The notes below the pieces were generated by a model. The model did not search any database, was not told the DNA's origin, and saw only the letters and a list, made by a program, of their open reading frames with translations. Positions 36,392 through 45,605 of a DNA stretch of 64,000 bases are shown here, in pieces. Origin of the DNA: Peptostreptococcus canis (GTDB taxonomy: Bacteria; Bacillota; Clostridia; Peptostreptococcales; Peptostreptococcaceae); NCBI RefSeq assembly GCF_014229965.1, contig NZ_JABGBW010000001.1, positions 201,769 to 265,768 on the forward strand, in the 5' to 3' direction. The position numbers and the translations under genes were made by a program. Each line of letters starts with the position of its first letter. Within the stretch, counting starts at the first letter, position 1.

Positions 36392-37243
36392 ATGGAGTAT
36401 AAGAAAAAAGGTAAGATAATGTTTCAGGGAACAGCGTCCAATGTGGGTAAAAGTACAATAGCGATTGGAGTTTGCAGAATATTGACAAATGATGGATATA
36501 ATGTGATTCCTTTTAAGTCTCAAAATATGTCGATTCAATCAAAGAAGGACTCAAATGGCAAGGAAATGGGAGTGGCACAGGTATTGCAAGCTCAAGCATG
36601 TAATAAAGAGGCATTTTCATATATGAATCCGATTTTGTTAAAACCATGTGGAAATCATATATCTGAAGTAATAGTGAATGGTGAATCAGTTGGTAAAATG
36701 TCCTCCGAGGAATATAGAGATTATAAACCAAGTTTAGTACCAAAACTTAGGGAAATATTTGAAAAAATTGAGAAAGAAAATGAGATTGTTGTTATTGAAG
36801 GTGCTGGTAGTCCGGCTGAAATAAATATGAATAGTTTAGACTTATCTAATATGGAAATGGCAAAAATTTCGGGTTCTCCTGTGATTTTGATTGCGGATAT
36901 TGATAGGGGAGGTGTATTCGCATCAATCGTAGGTACGTTATTTTTACTTGGAAAAGACAGTAAAAAAGTAAAGGGTATTATAATAAATAAATTTAGAGGT
37001 AATAAAAAATATTTTGAAGATGGTGTGAAAATGCTTGAAGATATCGTGAAAATTCCTGTTTTAGGGGTTATTCCATTTATGGATATAAACCTTGAAGAAG
37101 AAGATGGAGCTGGCGGAAAAGATTTGAGTTCATTTTTCAGTTCTCAAGAGGAAAAGGAAAGAGAATTTGATAAACTTGAGCAACATCTGAGAAAAAATAT
37201 AAATATTGAGAAATTATATAGCATTATATTTAATGGTAGTTAG
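36392..37243 (+). CDS. cbiP: Cobyric acid synthase lacking the glutamine amidotransferase domain
   Basis: This 283-residue protein begins as a normal CbiP/CobQ: ATP-binding GTASNVGKST (13-22), VIPFKSQNMS, SEVIVNGESVG and ADIDRGGVFASI. Intact family members are about 490-510 residues with a C-terminal class I glutamine amidotransferase domain. Here, after FMDINLEEEDG (about 231-241), the protein jumps to a short tail, EREFDKLEQHLRKNINIEKL, which matches the segment normally found after that domain. About 200 residues including the Cys-His-Glu triad are absent, with the frame intact. It may use free ammonia or a partner's glutaminase, or be impaired in amidating four side chains. Confidence 0.88.
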   Translation: MEYKKKGKIMFQGTASNVGKSTIAIGVCRILTNDGYNVIPFKSQNMSIQSKKDSNGKEMGVAQVLQAQACNKEAFSYMNPILLKPCGNHISEVIVNGESVGKMSSEEYRDYKPSLVPKLREIFEKIEKENEIVVIEGAGSPAEINMNSLDLSNMEMAKISGSPVILIADIDRGGVFASIVGTLFLLGKDSKKVKGIIINKFRGNKKYFEDGVKMLEDIVKIPVLGVIPFMDINLEEEDGAGGKDLSSFFSSQEEKEREFDKLEQHLRKNINIEKLYSIIFNGS

Positions 37244-37255
37244 GAGTAAGTAATT

Positions 37256-38629
37256 ATGAAAAAAATCGTAATAGCTGGTTCTAAAAGTGGCGTTGGAAAG
37301 ACCTCTATAAGTCTAGGTCTTATGAAAATTTTAATAAGAAGAGGAAAATTAGTTCAGCCATTTAAAGTTGGACCGGATTATATTGATCCTATGTATCATA
37401 GGTTTATTACAGGTGAATATTCTAAGAATTTAGATTCGTATATGCTTGATGACGAACAAATAAAGTTTGTATTTAAAAATGCCTCAATGAACAAAGATAT
37501 ATCCTTAATAGAAGGTGTCATGGGTCTGTATGATGGCGTAGGAACGAGTATTAATAAATGTTCCACATCGAGTATTTCCAAAATATTGAAAGCCCCTGTT
37601 ATTTTGGTAATTGATGGTAAATCTATGGGGGCATCAGCTGCGGCGATGGTATTGGGATACAAATTACTTGATAAGGATGTCGATATAGTAGGTGTAATAG
37701 TAAATAACGTAAATTCTGAAAGACATTATAAAATACTAAAGGAGTCTATTGAAAAGTATTGTGCCATAGAAGTTTTGGGATATCTTCCCAACAATAAGGA
37801 TATTGAGTTACCTTCACGACATTTAGGATTATTGCCAAATGATGAAGTGAATGATTTGGAAACAAGGATAGAAAGATTGGCAGATATGATGGAATCATAT
37901 GTAGATATAGATAGGATAATAGAATTATCAGAAAGTGAAATGATAAATTCTTCTTTTGAATTGAATATGTTTATAGAAGATCCTGAGGTTATTGAACTTG
38001 GAAGAGGTAAAAAAATAGCTATGGCATATGATAAAGCCTTTAATTTTTACTATAGCGATAATATAGATTTACTGGAGAAAATAGGTGTAGAGATTATAAG
38101 ATTTTCGCCATTAGAAGATAAAAAATTACCTGAAGCCGATTTGATATATTTTGGTGGAGGCTTTCCAGAAGTATTTGCAAAAGAATTAGAAAATAATATA
38201 GAAATGAGAAAGAGCATTAAAAAAGCCCATGACAAAAAAATTCCGATTTATGCAGAATGTGGAGGTTTAATGTATCTGGGTGAATATCTTGTAGATATAC
38301 ATGGTAATAAATATGAAATGGTAGGGGCATTAAGTGGGTATAGCCAAATGACTGACAGTCTTAAAAGATTTGGATACTGTGTAGCCGTTTCTAAAAATGA
38401 TAATCTAATCTCTTACAAAGGACAAGAAATTTGCGGTCATGAGTTTCATCATTCAGTATTTCATTCTGATACGGATACTGCTTTTACATTTAAAAAAATT
38501 GACAATGATAAGGTGATAGATGAGTGGGAAGGTGGATATTATGTGAATAATACCTTAGCTACTTATCAACATATACATTTTTATAATAATTTGAGTATTG
38601 TATGCTATTTATTAAGTAATGTAAAATAA
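37256..38629 (+). CDS. cbiA: Cobyrinate a,c-diamide synthase
   Basis: This full-length 457-residue CbiA protein has the N-terminal ATP-binding domain with GSKSGVGKTS (8-17), FKVGPDYIDPMYH and EGVMGLYDG. The C-terminal glutamine amidotransferase domain has its nucleophile Cys335 in YAECGGLMYL and the late histidine in CGHEFHHS. It amidates the a and c carboxylates of cobyrinic acid using glutamine. It follows the shortened cbiP by 12 bp. The contrast is sharp: this paralogous enzyme keeps the glutaminase domain that its neighbour has lost. Confidence 0.95.
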   Translation: MKKIVIAGSKSGVGKTSISLGLMKILIRRGKLVQPFKVGPDYIDPMYHRFITGEYSKNLDSYMLDDEQIKFVFKNASMNKDISLIEGVMGLYDGVGTSINKCSTSSISKILKAPVILVIDGKSMGASAAAMVLGYKLLDKDVDIVGVIVNNVNSERHYKILKESIEKYCAIEVLGYLPNNKDIELPSRHLGLLPNDEVNDLETRIERLADMMESYVDIDRIIELSESEMINSSFELNMFIEDPEVIELGRGKKIAMAYDKAFNFYYSDNIDLLEKIGVEIIRFSPLEDKKLPEADLIYFGGGFPEVFAKELENNIEMRKSIKKAHDKKIPIYAECGGLMYLGEYLVDIHGNKYEMVGALSGYSQMTDSLKRFGYCVAVSKNDNLISYKGQEICGHEFHHSVFHSDTDTAFTFKKIDNDKVIDEWEGGYYVNNTLATYQHIHFYNNLSIVCYLLSNVK

Positions 38630-38647
38630 AACTGGCAAGGAGATATT

Positions 38648-39613
38648 ATGGAATCTTATTTATTTTTAGTAATTATAATTATCTCTTATATTTTAGATTT
38701 AATAGTAGGAGATCCCTATTGGTTTCCTCACCCGGTTATATTTATAGGAAGAATGATATCTATTTTAGAAAAATTTTCAAGAAATCATTTTATCAGGTTA
38801 AAAACTGCTGGAATAGGGATATGGATACTTACTTCATCAATATCATATATAGCAGCCTATATAGTTTGTAGAGTATTTAATTTTAATACAATATTAGATA
38901 GTATTATTACAATAGTATTGTTGTGTACATGTTTTTCAACCAGGTGTCTTGCTAATGAGGCTATTAAGGTTTATATAGCTTTGGAAAAGGGGAGTATAGA
39001 TGAGGCCAGAAAAAAATTATCTTATATAGTTGGCAGAGATACTGTCAATTTATCAGAAAATGAAATAATTAGAGCGACTGTAGAAACTGTAGCAGAAAAT
39101 ACAGTAGACGGAACTATTTCACCGATGTTTTATGCTTTTTGTGGAGGTGTGCCATTAGCTATTATGTATAAAGCGATTAATACCATGGATTCTATGATCG
39201 GTTATAAAAATGAGAGATATAAAGATATAGGTATGTTTTCAGCAAAAATGGATGATTTATTTAATTATATACCCGCAAGAATTTCATTAATATCATTTTC
39301 AATAGCCAGCTTTTTTCTCGGTTACGATTATAAAAATTGCTTTAAGGTAGGTATCCGAGATAGGAAAAATCACAAAAGTCCAAATTGTGCATATCCTGAA
39401 GGAGCGGTTTCAGGAGCATTGGGAATACAGCTTGGAGGAACTAACACTTATTTTGGTGAAAGCGTATTTAAACCTACAATTGGTGATAAAAGGAGAGAGA
39501 TAGAAAGAAATGATATAAGAAAAAGCATAAAACTTTTGTATTTTTCAACTTTTGTCACATTGGTATTATTTATTTTTATATGGGGGATTTATGTTTATTC
39601 ACGGAGCAGATAG
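38648..39613 (+). CDS. cbiB: Adenosylcobinamide-phosphate synthase
   Basis: This 321-residue membrane protein of the CbiB/CobD(Pseudomonas) family has an early LDLIVGDPYWFPHPVIFIGR, the central NEIIRATVETVAENTVDGTISPMFYA and CAYPEGAVSGALGIQLGG. It attaches the aminopropanol phosphate linker to cobyric acid. The gene ends 23 bp inside the next gene, the decarboxylase that makes the linker. AAGGAGATATT precedes the start. The order cbiB-cobD-pduX groups all linker steps together. Confidence 0.94.
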   Translation: MESYLFLVIIIISYILDLIVGDPYWFPHPVIFIGRMISILEKFSRNHFIRLKTAGIGIWILTSSISYIAAYIVCRVFNFNTILDSIITIVLLCTCFSTRCLANEAIKVYIALEKGSIDEARKKLSYIVGRDTVNLSENEIIRATVETVAENTVDGTISPMFYAFCGGVPLAIMYKAINTMDSMIGYKNERYKDIGMFSAKMDDLFNYIPARISLISFSIASFFLGYDYKNCFKVGIRDRKNHKSPNCAYPEGAVSGALGIQLGGTNTYFGESVFKPTIGDKRREIERNDIRKSIKLLYFSTFVTLVLFIFIWGIYVYSRSR

Positions 39614-40679
39614 TGAGAAAATTAAAAGGATTTATGGGGCAGATAAGGATTTACTGGATTTCAGCTCAAATACTAACCCTTATTTACCTGAAAATATAGC
39701 TCAGCATATATGCAAGAATTTTTTATGTATAAAAAATTATCCTGATATAGAATATATTTCATTAAGGAAGAATATTGCTAATTATATCTTTAAAAAAGAA
39801 AATGTATTTATAGATGAGGATAATATTTGTGTAGGAAATGGTGCAACCGAACTGATTTTTTTATTTATAAGATCAATTTCCGGTAAGGTAGGTATAATAT
39901 CCCCGACATTTACTGAGTATGCGAGAGCAGCTAAAATAGTCGGCCTTGAAGTCGTTGAAATAATGATGAATGAGTTAGAAGATACTTTTGAAATAGTTGT
40001 TGATGAACAGAAAATAAAGGATGTAGAAGTAGTATTTGTCTGTAATCCCAACAATCCTGATGGAAGAGTAAGAGATTTGTCAGAACTTATTAAAACATGT
40101 GAAAAATATGGAAAAAAGATAGTGGTAGACGAGACCTTTATAGAGTTTTGTGAAGAGTATAGAAGGTATTCTGCTATTAATTTAGATTATGGTAATATCT
40201 TTGTGATAAGAGCGGTGACCAAGTTCTATGGGATTCCGGGATTGAGATTTGGATATATGATGTCTAAAAATAAGAACTATATAAATTATATTTGGAGTAT
40301 AAAAGAGCCTTGGACTGTGAATTCAATAGTGGAAAATCTTATACCTGTGTTACTTCAAGATAATGATTTTGCTGAAATTTGCAGATTTAAATATAAAAAA
40401 GAAAGGGAATTTATACTTTCTAGTTTGAAAAAAATAGATAATCTAAAGATATATAAATCGGATTCGGCATTTTTACTTATAAAAATAAATAATAATGAAT
40501 TTAATTCTAAATTTCTTAAGGATTTAATGATAAGGGAATACAATATAATAATAAGAGATGCTAGTTCATTTGCCGGACTAGATAATAGTTATTTCAGAAT
40601 AGCAATCAAGAGAAGAAAAGATAATTTAAAAATAATTAATGCTCTAGAGGAGATATTCTCTAGTTTGAGAAAGGTTTAG
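39591..40679 (+). CDS. cobD: L-threonine-O-3-phosphate decarboxylase (PLP enzyme)
   Basis: A class I/II PLP-dependent aminotransferase-fold protein of about 362 residues. It starts MFIHGADSEKIKRIYG and has DFSSNTNPY, VFVCNPNNPDG, VVDETFIEF and the PLP lysine in VTKFYGIPGLRFGY (about Lys211). In a cobalamin cluster beside cbiB and pduX it is assigned as the threonine-phosphate decarboxylase that makes aminopropanol phosphate. Histidinol-phosphate aminotransferase is the alternative family member. ATG 39591 is chosen for its GGGGGA site and the 23-bp overlap with cbiB; a TTG at 39552 lacks support. Confidence 0.9.
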   Translation: MFIHGADSEKIKRIYGADKDLLDFSSNTNPYLPENIAQHICKNFLCIKNYPDIEYISLRKNIANYIFKKENVFIDEDNICVGNGATELIFLFIRSISGKVGIISPTFTEYARAAKIVGLEVVEIMMNELEDTFEIVVDEQKIKDVEVVFVCNPNNPDGRVRDLSELIKTCEKYGKKIVVDETFIEFCEEYRRYSAINLDYGNIFVIRAVTKFYGIPGLRFGYMMSKNKNYINYIWSIKEPWTVNSIVENLIPVLLQDNDFAEICRFKYKKEREFILSSLKKIDNLKIYKSDSAFLLIKINNNEFNSKFLKDLMIREYNIIIRDASSFAGLDNSYFRIAIKRRKDNLKIINALEEIFSSLRKV

Positions 40680-40682
40680 TTT

Positions 40683-41621
40683 ATGAAGATAGGATTAGGA
40701 TCATGTCCATCAACTTGTGGAGAATTAGTGCAAGGTTATATGGGGGAAAATGAATGTATTAGCTCATATTGTATAGATCTTTATTCCAATGCAAAGATAG
40801 TGGAGAAGAGAAATAGAAAAAAAAGTAATCGCTTTAATAAAACAAAATCGATGAAGGCTGTTGAATTGGTATTTGATTATTTTGGTATCCCTAAATTGGA
40901 ATTGCTTGATATCAGTTTATTTATTAAAAGTAATATACCCGTTGGAAAAGGTATGGCCAGTTCTACTGCTGATATTGGTGCCAGTGTAATGGCAGCTTTA
41001 GATTATCTTGATAAAGATTTAAGTGAAGATGAAATTTCTAAATTAGTAGCAAAAATAGAACCGACAGATTCTATTTTTTACAAAAAAATCTGTGTCTTTG
41101 ATCCAATAAAAGGGAAAAAGATAGAAGAGTTAGGAGCTTTACCTTATGATGAAGTATTGATTTTGGAGCCATATAGAAGAATTAATACAGTTAAAATAAG
41201 ACAAAAAAGCGATTATTATACAAATTTGATTGAAAATAAATCTTTTACAACAAACTCATTTAATCTTTTGGCTGAAGGAATTAGAAATGAAGATATGAAA
41301 AAAGTAAGAAGAGCTTGTGAGAATAGTGCCTTGGCAAATGAAAAAATAAAGACTACTCCATATTTAAGAGAAATAATAAAAATCTCTAAAAAATATAATG
41401 CAGGATTTGTAAATATATCTCATACGGGAACAGTTGTCGGAATTTTGGTGTCCGATAAGACAAATAAAGATGGAATGATAGATGAAATAAGAAACTCTGA
41501 TATTTCTAAAATATATAAAAAGCAATATATTAGAAAAATTGTAGAAGGCGGATTAAGGAAAGGATGGCAAAATGATGGATTACATAAAAAATCCGATGAA
41601 AATAGAAGAAAAGAGTTTTGA
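40683..41621 (+). CDS. pduX: L-threonine kinase of the GHMP family
   Basis: This 312-residue GHMP kinase has the PduX-specific N-terminus GSCPSTCGELVQGY and the GHMP ATP-binding loop PVGKGMASSTADIGAS (about 91-106). Near the end is a GFVNISHTGTVVGIL motif. It phosphorylates threonine to feed the neighbouring decarboxylase for the linker. It starts 3 bp after cobD, and its last 50 bp overlap the start of cbiC in another frame. The C-terminal 16 residues lie in that overlap and may be a late extension. Confidence 0.9.
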   Translation: MKIGLGSCPSTCGELVQGYMGENECISSYCIDLYSNAKIVEKRNRKKSNRFNKTKSMKAVELVFDYFGIPKLELLDISLFIKSNIPVGKGMASSTADIGASVMAALDYLDKDLSEDEISKLVAKIEPTDSIFYKKICVFDPIKGKKIEELGALPYDEVLILEPYRRINTVKIRQKSDYYTNLIENKSFTTNSFNLLAEGIRNEDMKKVRRACENSALANEKIKTTPYLREIIKISKKYNAGFVNISHTGTVVGILVSDKTNKDGMIDEIRNSDISKIYKKQYIRKIVEGGLRKGWQNDGLHKKSDENRRKEF

Positions 41622-42213
41622 AATAATTCAGGAAATAATTGATGAGATCAGACCTGAATATAAGTTTAAAAATGAAATAGAAGAAGAAATAATAAAAAGA
41701 GCCATTCATACAACTGCCGATTTTGATTATTTAGATATTTTAAAAATATCTGAGAATGCCATAGATAATATTAAAAATGCATTAGAAAATGGTGCTACTA
41801 TATATACTGATACAACGATGGCTCTAAGTGGAATAAATAAGCATATGCTAGAACAAATAGGATGTAAATACTCCTGTCTTATTTCAGATTCCAGAACAGT
41901 AAAATTAGCAAAAGAAAAGGGAATTACAAGATCAATGGCTGCAGTTGAGGTAGCAAGTAAAGAGAGTGGAGATAAAGTTTTTGTATTTGGTAATGCACCT
42001 ACTGCAGTATATAAAGCAATTGAATTACATAAACTAAAATTATTGAAACCAAGCGTAATAATAGGAGTTCCGGTAGGATTTGTTGGAGCAGAGGATTCTA
42101 AAAACAAGTTATATGACTCTGAAATTGAATGTATTATTTCCAAAGGGAGAAAAGGTGGGAGTAATCTTGCGGCAGCTATAATAAATGCAATACTATACTA
42201 TTATTTTAAATAG
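41572..42213 (+). CDS. cbiC: Cobalt-precorrin-8 methylmutase
   Basis: This 213-residue CbiC protein moves the C11 methyl group to C12 to form cobyrinic acid. Family motifs are IHTTADFDY with catalytic His46, DTTMALSGI, NAPTAVYKA and GVPVGFVGAEDSK. It begins within the pduX frame, with AAGGAAAGG upstream of tandem ATG codons at 41572 and 41575. Either could be used; the first is reported. It is the first of the corrin-ring genes proper in this cluster. Confidence 0.93.
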   Translation: MMDYIKNPMKIEEKSFEIIQEIIDEIRPEYKFKNEIEEEIIKRAIHTTADFDYLDILKISENAIDNIKNALENGATIYTDTTMALSGINKHMLEQIGCKYSCLISDSRTVKLAKEKGITRSMAAVEVASKESGDKVFVFGNAPTAVYKAIELHKLKLLKPSVIIGVPVGFVGAEDSKNKLYDSEIECIISKGRKGGSNLAAAIINAILYYYFK

Positions 42214-42242
42214 ATATATATTTATATGGATTGGATAAATTT

Positions 42243-43409
42243 ATGGAAGAATATGTATATGTTGATGGAAAAAAATATAAAAGAGGATATACAACAGGTA
42301 CTTGTGCTGCTGCAGCTACAAAGGCTTCTTTAATATCATTTATAACAGGAAAAAAACTTAAAAGTATAGAAATTGATGTTCCAAAGGGAATTTGCATATC
42401 CATTGAAGTTGAAAATCAAGAAATATTAAAAGAATATGTATTAACTTCAGTAAAAAAAGATGGCGGTGATGATATTGATTCAACTCATGGCATAGATATT
42501 TTGTCAAAAGTAGAAATAATAAATAGTGATAAATTACCGGAGAATAGGTGTAAATCTGAACTTGATTATGTTGAGATAACATCCGGAGAAGGAGTAGGAC
42601 TTGTTACAAAAAAAGGACTTAGCGTAGAAGTGGGTAGACCGGCAATAAATCCCGTACCTATAAAAATGATATGTAGCGAAATAGAAAAAGCAATAGACGA
42701 ATATGATATTGATATTAACAGTTTCCTGTATGGCAGAAAAATTTTAGTCACCATTACTGTACCTAAAGGAAAGGAAATTTCATTAAAAACATTTAACCGA
42801 AATTTGGGTATAGTAGATGGAATATCTATTATAGGAACGACGGGAATTGTAGAACCAATGAGTGATGATGGTTGGAAAAAAGCACTTTCAGCAGAGTTAT
42901 CTATAAAAAAAGAAGAAGCTTTAAATGAGATTATTTTAGTTCCCGGAAATATAGGATTTAAAAATATGGTCGAAAAATATGGCTATGATGAAAATAAAAT
43001 TCTAAAAATAGGCAATTTTATAGGATATATTTTGATGGAATGCAAGAGATTTGGATTTAAAAAAATTATTATAGCCGGTCATTTAGGTAAGCTTATAAAG
43101 TTGTCTGCAGGTATAATGAATACGCACAGTAGAGTTGCTGATGCAAGGACAGAAATAATGATATCAAATTTAGCTTTAATGGGGGCTGAAAAAGATTTTT
43201 TAGATGAAATAAATTCATGCATAACAACTGATGCAATGATTCCAATAATATATGAAAAAGGCTATGAAGACGTGTTTGATATTTTAGCTCAAAAGGCAAC
43301 TGATAGAGCAAAAAAATATATGAGAAATGATGAAAATAATATAGACATAGAGGTTTTTTTATTTAGCATGGATGGAAATTTATTAGCAAGAAAAATATCG
43401 GAAATATAG
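42243..43409 (+). CDS. cbiD: Cobalt-precorrin-5B C1-methyltransferase
   Basis: A CbiD protein of about 388 residues. RGYTTGTCAAAATKAS lies near the N-terminus, with VKKDGGDDIDSTHG, ITSGEGVGLVTKKGL, the GTTGIVEPMS block and IIAGHLGKLIKLSAG. CbiD methylates C1 of the ring in the anaerobic pathway. The ATG at 42243 is favoured over a TTG at 42231, although its ribosome binding site (GGAT) is weak. About 117 bp without an obvious signal follow before cbiE, the second-largest gap in the cluster. Confidence 0.93.
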   Translation: MEEYVYVDGKKYKRGYTTGTCAAAATKASLISFITGKKLKSIEIDVPKGICISIEVENQEILKEYVLTSVKKDGGDDIDSTHGIDILSKVEIINSDKLPENRCKSELDYVEITSGEGVGLVTKKGLSVEVGRPAINPVPIKMICSEIEKAIDEYDIDINSFLYGRKILVTITVPKGKEISLKTFNRNLGIVDGISIIGTTGIVEPMSDDGWKKALSAELSIKKEEALNEIILVPGNIGFKNMVEKYGYDENKILKIGNFIGYILMECKRFGFKKIIIAGHLGKLIKLSAGIMNTHSRVADARTEIMISNLALMGAEKDFLDEINSCITTDAMIPIIYEKGYEDVFDILAQKATDRAKKYMRNDENNIDIEVFLFSMDGNLLARKISEI

Positions 43410-43526
43410 AGATATTTAGTAAAAAATTTGGTGTGTAAGTGGTAACTATGTATAAACAGTACAAAAATAGAAGTAGGTATTATAGTAAATGGTATTTTAC
43501 AGAGAAGAAACTTGAGAGGTATTAAG

Positions 43527-44201
43527 TTGATTACAGTAGTTGGAATTGGACCGGGAAATATTGATTATATAACTAAAATAGCTATGGACTCCATATCGAT
43601 GTCTGATATAGTGGTTGGAGGAAAGAGAAATATAGATGTTTTAAAAAAAATTATAAATAATGAAAAACATAATTTTATATTAGATAAAAATGATACGATA
43701 AATAGAAATAATGCAATGTCAGAAAAATCATATTACATACTTGATTCAAATTTTTCGGATTTAAAACAATATATATTGGACAATATAAAAAAAGATATTA
43801 CTGTACTGGCTTCCGGAGATCCATCAGTATATGGGATAGCAGATTATATTGAAAGAGCATTTTCAGAAATGACAGAAATAAATATTATTTCCGGAATAAG
43901 TTCAATTCAATATGCTTTTTCAAAAGTAAAATTAAATATGAACAATGTGTATATTACTAGTAGCCATGGGAGAGAGCCAAATTTTGACTTTATTTTTTTG
44001 CATGATAAAATTGCAATGGTTACAGATTCCAAGATAGGTCCAATTGAAATTGCAAAAGAAATATTAAGTCGAGAACTCGACTATACTATTTATGTGTGTG
44101 AAAATCTCTCTTATGACGATGAGAATATCATAATAGGTGATGCCAATAAAATACTGCAAAAATGTAATTATGGTATGTGTGTTATTATTTTAAATAGATA
44201 A
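43527..44201 (+). CDS. cbiE: Cobalt-precorrin-7 C5-methyltransferase
   Basis: An SAM-dependent tetrapyrrole methylase of about 225 residues, starting with the family signature ITVVGIGPGN and continuing through VLASGDPSVYGIADYI and IISGISSIQYAFSK. It methylates C5 of the ring and works with CbiT encoded next. The start codon is taken as the TTG at 43527, since AGAGGT is 6 bases ahead and the product then begins exactly as other family members do. A TTG at 43512 would overlap the ribosome binding site. Confidence 0.9.
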   Translation: MITVVGIGPGNIDYITKIAMDSISMSDIVVGGKRNIDVLKKIINNEKHNFILDKNDTINRNNAMSEKSYYILDSNFSDLKQYILDNIKKDITVLASGDPSVYGIADYIERAFSEMTEINIISGISSIQYAFSKVKLNMNNVYITSSHGREPNFDFIFLHDKIAMVTDSKIGPIEIAKEILSRELDYTIYVCENLSYDDENIIIGDANKILQKCNYGMCVIILNR

Positions 44202-44218
44202 TCAGAAAGGTTGGTTTT

Positions 44219-44776
44219 ATGAAAAATTCCGATTTCATAACAGGTAAAGCTCCAATTACCAAAGAAGAAGTGCGTGCAATTTCAGTTTCCAAGATGAATT
44301 TAGAAAATGCAAAATTATTTGTAGATATAGGTTCGGGAACCGGAAGTATAACTGTAGAAGTAGCAAATAAATTTCAAAACATATCGGTTATTTCAGTAGA
44401 AATGGAAAAAAGTGCATATGAATTAACTAGAAAAAATATCGAAAAGTTTAAATTGACTAATGTAAAGCAAATATATGGGGAAGCTCCCGGATTCATAAAA
44501 ATGAATGAAAAAGCAGATGCTGTTTTTATAGGCGGTAGCAAAGATAATTTATCTGATATACTTGAATGGACTTATGAAAATTTGGTTGACGAAGGGGTTT
44601 TAGTTGCTAATTTTATACTTCTAGATAATTTTTATGAATGCAAAAAAAAACTTGAGGAGATAGGATTTAGAGATATTGAAATGATTCAGATATCAATTTC
44701 TAAGATGGAAAAATTAGGAAAAGGAAGTTATTTTAAGCCTCTTAATCCGGTATTTGTTATATCTGCAAAAAAGTAA
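44219..44776 (+). CDS. cbiT: Cobalt-precorrin-6B C15-methyltransferase (decarboxylating)
   Basis: This 185-residue Rossmann-fold methyltransferase has the CbiT N-terminus DFITGKAPITKEEVRAISVSKM and the SAM-binding loop VDIGSGTGSITVEVA, with IYGEAPGF and AVFIGGS further on. It methylates C15 and removes the acetate carboxylate at C12. In many bacteria it is fused to CbiE (as CobL); here the two are separate genes 17 bp apart. Confidence 0.93.
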   Translation: MKNSDFITGKAPITKEEVRAISVSKMNLENAKLFVDIGSGTGSITVEVANKFQNISVISVEMEKSAYELTRKNIEKFKLTNVKQIYGEAPGFIKMNEKADAVFIGGSKDNLSDILEWTYENLVDEGVLVANFILLDNFYECKKKLEEIGFRDIEMIQISISKMEKLGKGSYFKPLNPVFVISAKK

Positions 44777-44794
44777 GTTTTAAGGAGAAAAATT

Positions 44795-45571
44795 ATGAAT
44801 AAAGTGTATTTTGTAGGAGCTGGTCCCGGTGATAAGGAATTAATAACATTAAAGGGATACAAGATACTTTCAAAAGCCGATATAGTAATATATGCCGGAT
44901 CTTTAGTAAATCCCGAATTGCTTGAATATTGCAAAGATGGTTGTGATATATATGATAGTTCGAAAATGAATCTAGAAGAAATTATCAAAGTTATGAAAAA
45001 AGGATATGATAGTGATAAACTGGTTGTCAGACTTCAAACAGGTGATATTTCAATATATGGTTCAATTAGAGAACAGGCGGAAGAATTAAAAAAACTGGGA
45101 ATAGAATATGAAAGCATTGCAGGTGTAAGTTCATTTTTGGGTGCTGCATCTTCATTAGGAATTGAATACACTGTGCCAGAAATATCTCAAAGCCTTATTA
45201 TTACCAGATTAGAAGGAAAAACTCCGGTGCCTCAACTTGAAAAATTGGAATTTTTTGCATCGCATAGGACATCTATGGTTATTTTTCTTTCTGTACAAAG
45301 TATAGATGAAGTGGTGTCAAGATTATTAAGAGGTGGCTATAATGAAGAAACTCCTGCAGTAGTGATTTACAAAGCGACATGGAAAGATGAAAAAATAGTA
45401 AAAGGCGTATTATCTAATGTATCAAATAAGGTAAAATCAGAGGGTATAAGAAAAACGGCTTTAATACTAGTAGGTGACTTTTTAGGTGATAAATATAATT
45501 ATTCAAAATTGTATGATAAATATTTTGAGCATGAATACAGGAAAGCAAATGATGAAAATACAGTTTTATAA
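44795..45571 (+). CDS. cbiF: Cobalt-precorrin-4 C11-methyltransferase
   Basis: This 258-residue methylase of the tetrapyrrole family opens with [18 protein letters not shown] and has [32 protein letters not shown] and [29 protein letters not shown], all characteristic of CbiF/CobM. It adds the C11 methyl group. It sits 18 bp after cbiT and 34 bp before cbiG, whose hydrolase acts on the next intermediate. AAGGAG precedes the start. Confidence 0.95.
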   Translation: MNKVYFVGAGPGDKELITLKGYKILSKADIVIYAGSLVNPELLEYCKDGCDIYDSSKMNLEEIIKVMKKGYDSDKLVVRLQTGDISIYGSIREQAEELKKLGIEYESIAGVSSFLGAASSLGIEYTVPEISQSLIITRLEGKTPVPQLEKLEFFASHRTSMVIFLSVQSIDEVVSRLLRGGYNEETPAVVIYKATWKDEKIVKGVLSNVSNKVKSEGIRKTALILVGDFLGDKYNYSKLYDKYFEHEYRKANDENTVL

Positions 45572-45605
45572 CTATATATGTTAAGAAAGTAGGAATTTTT
45601 AAAAA

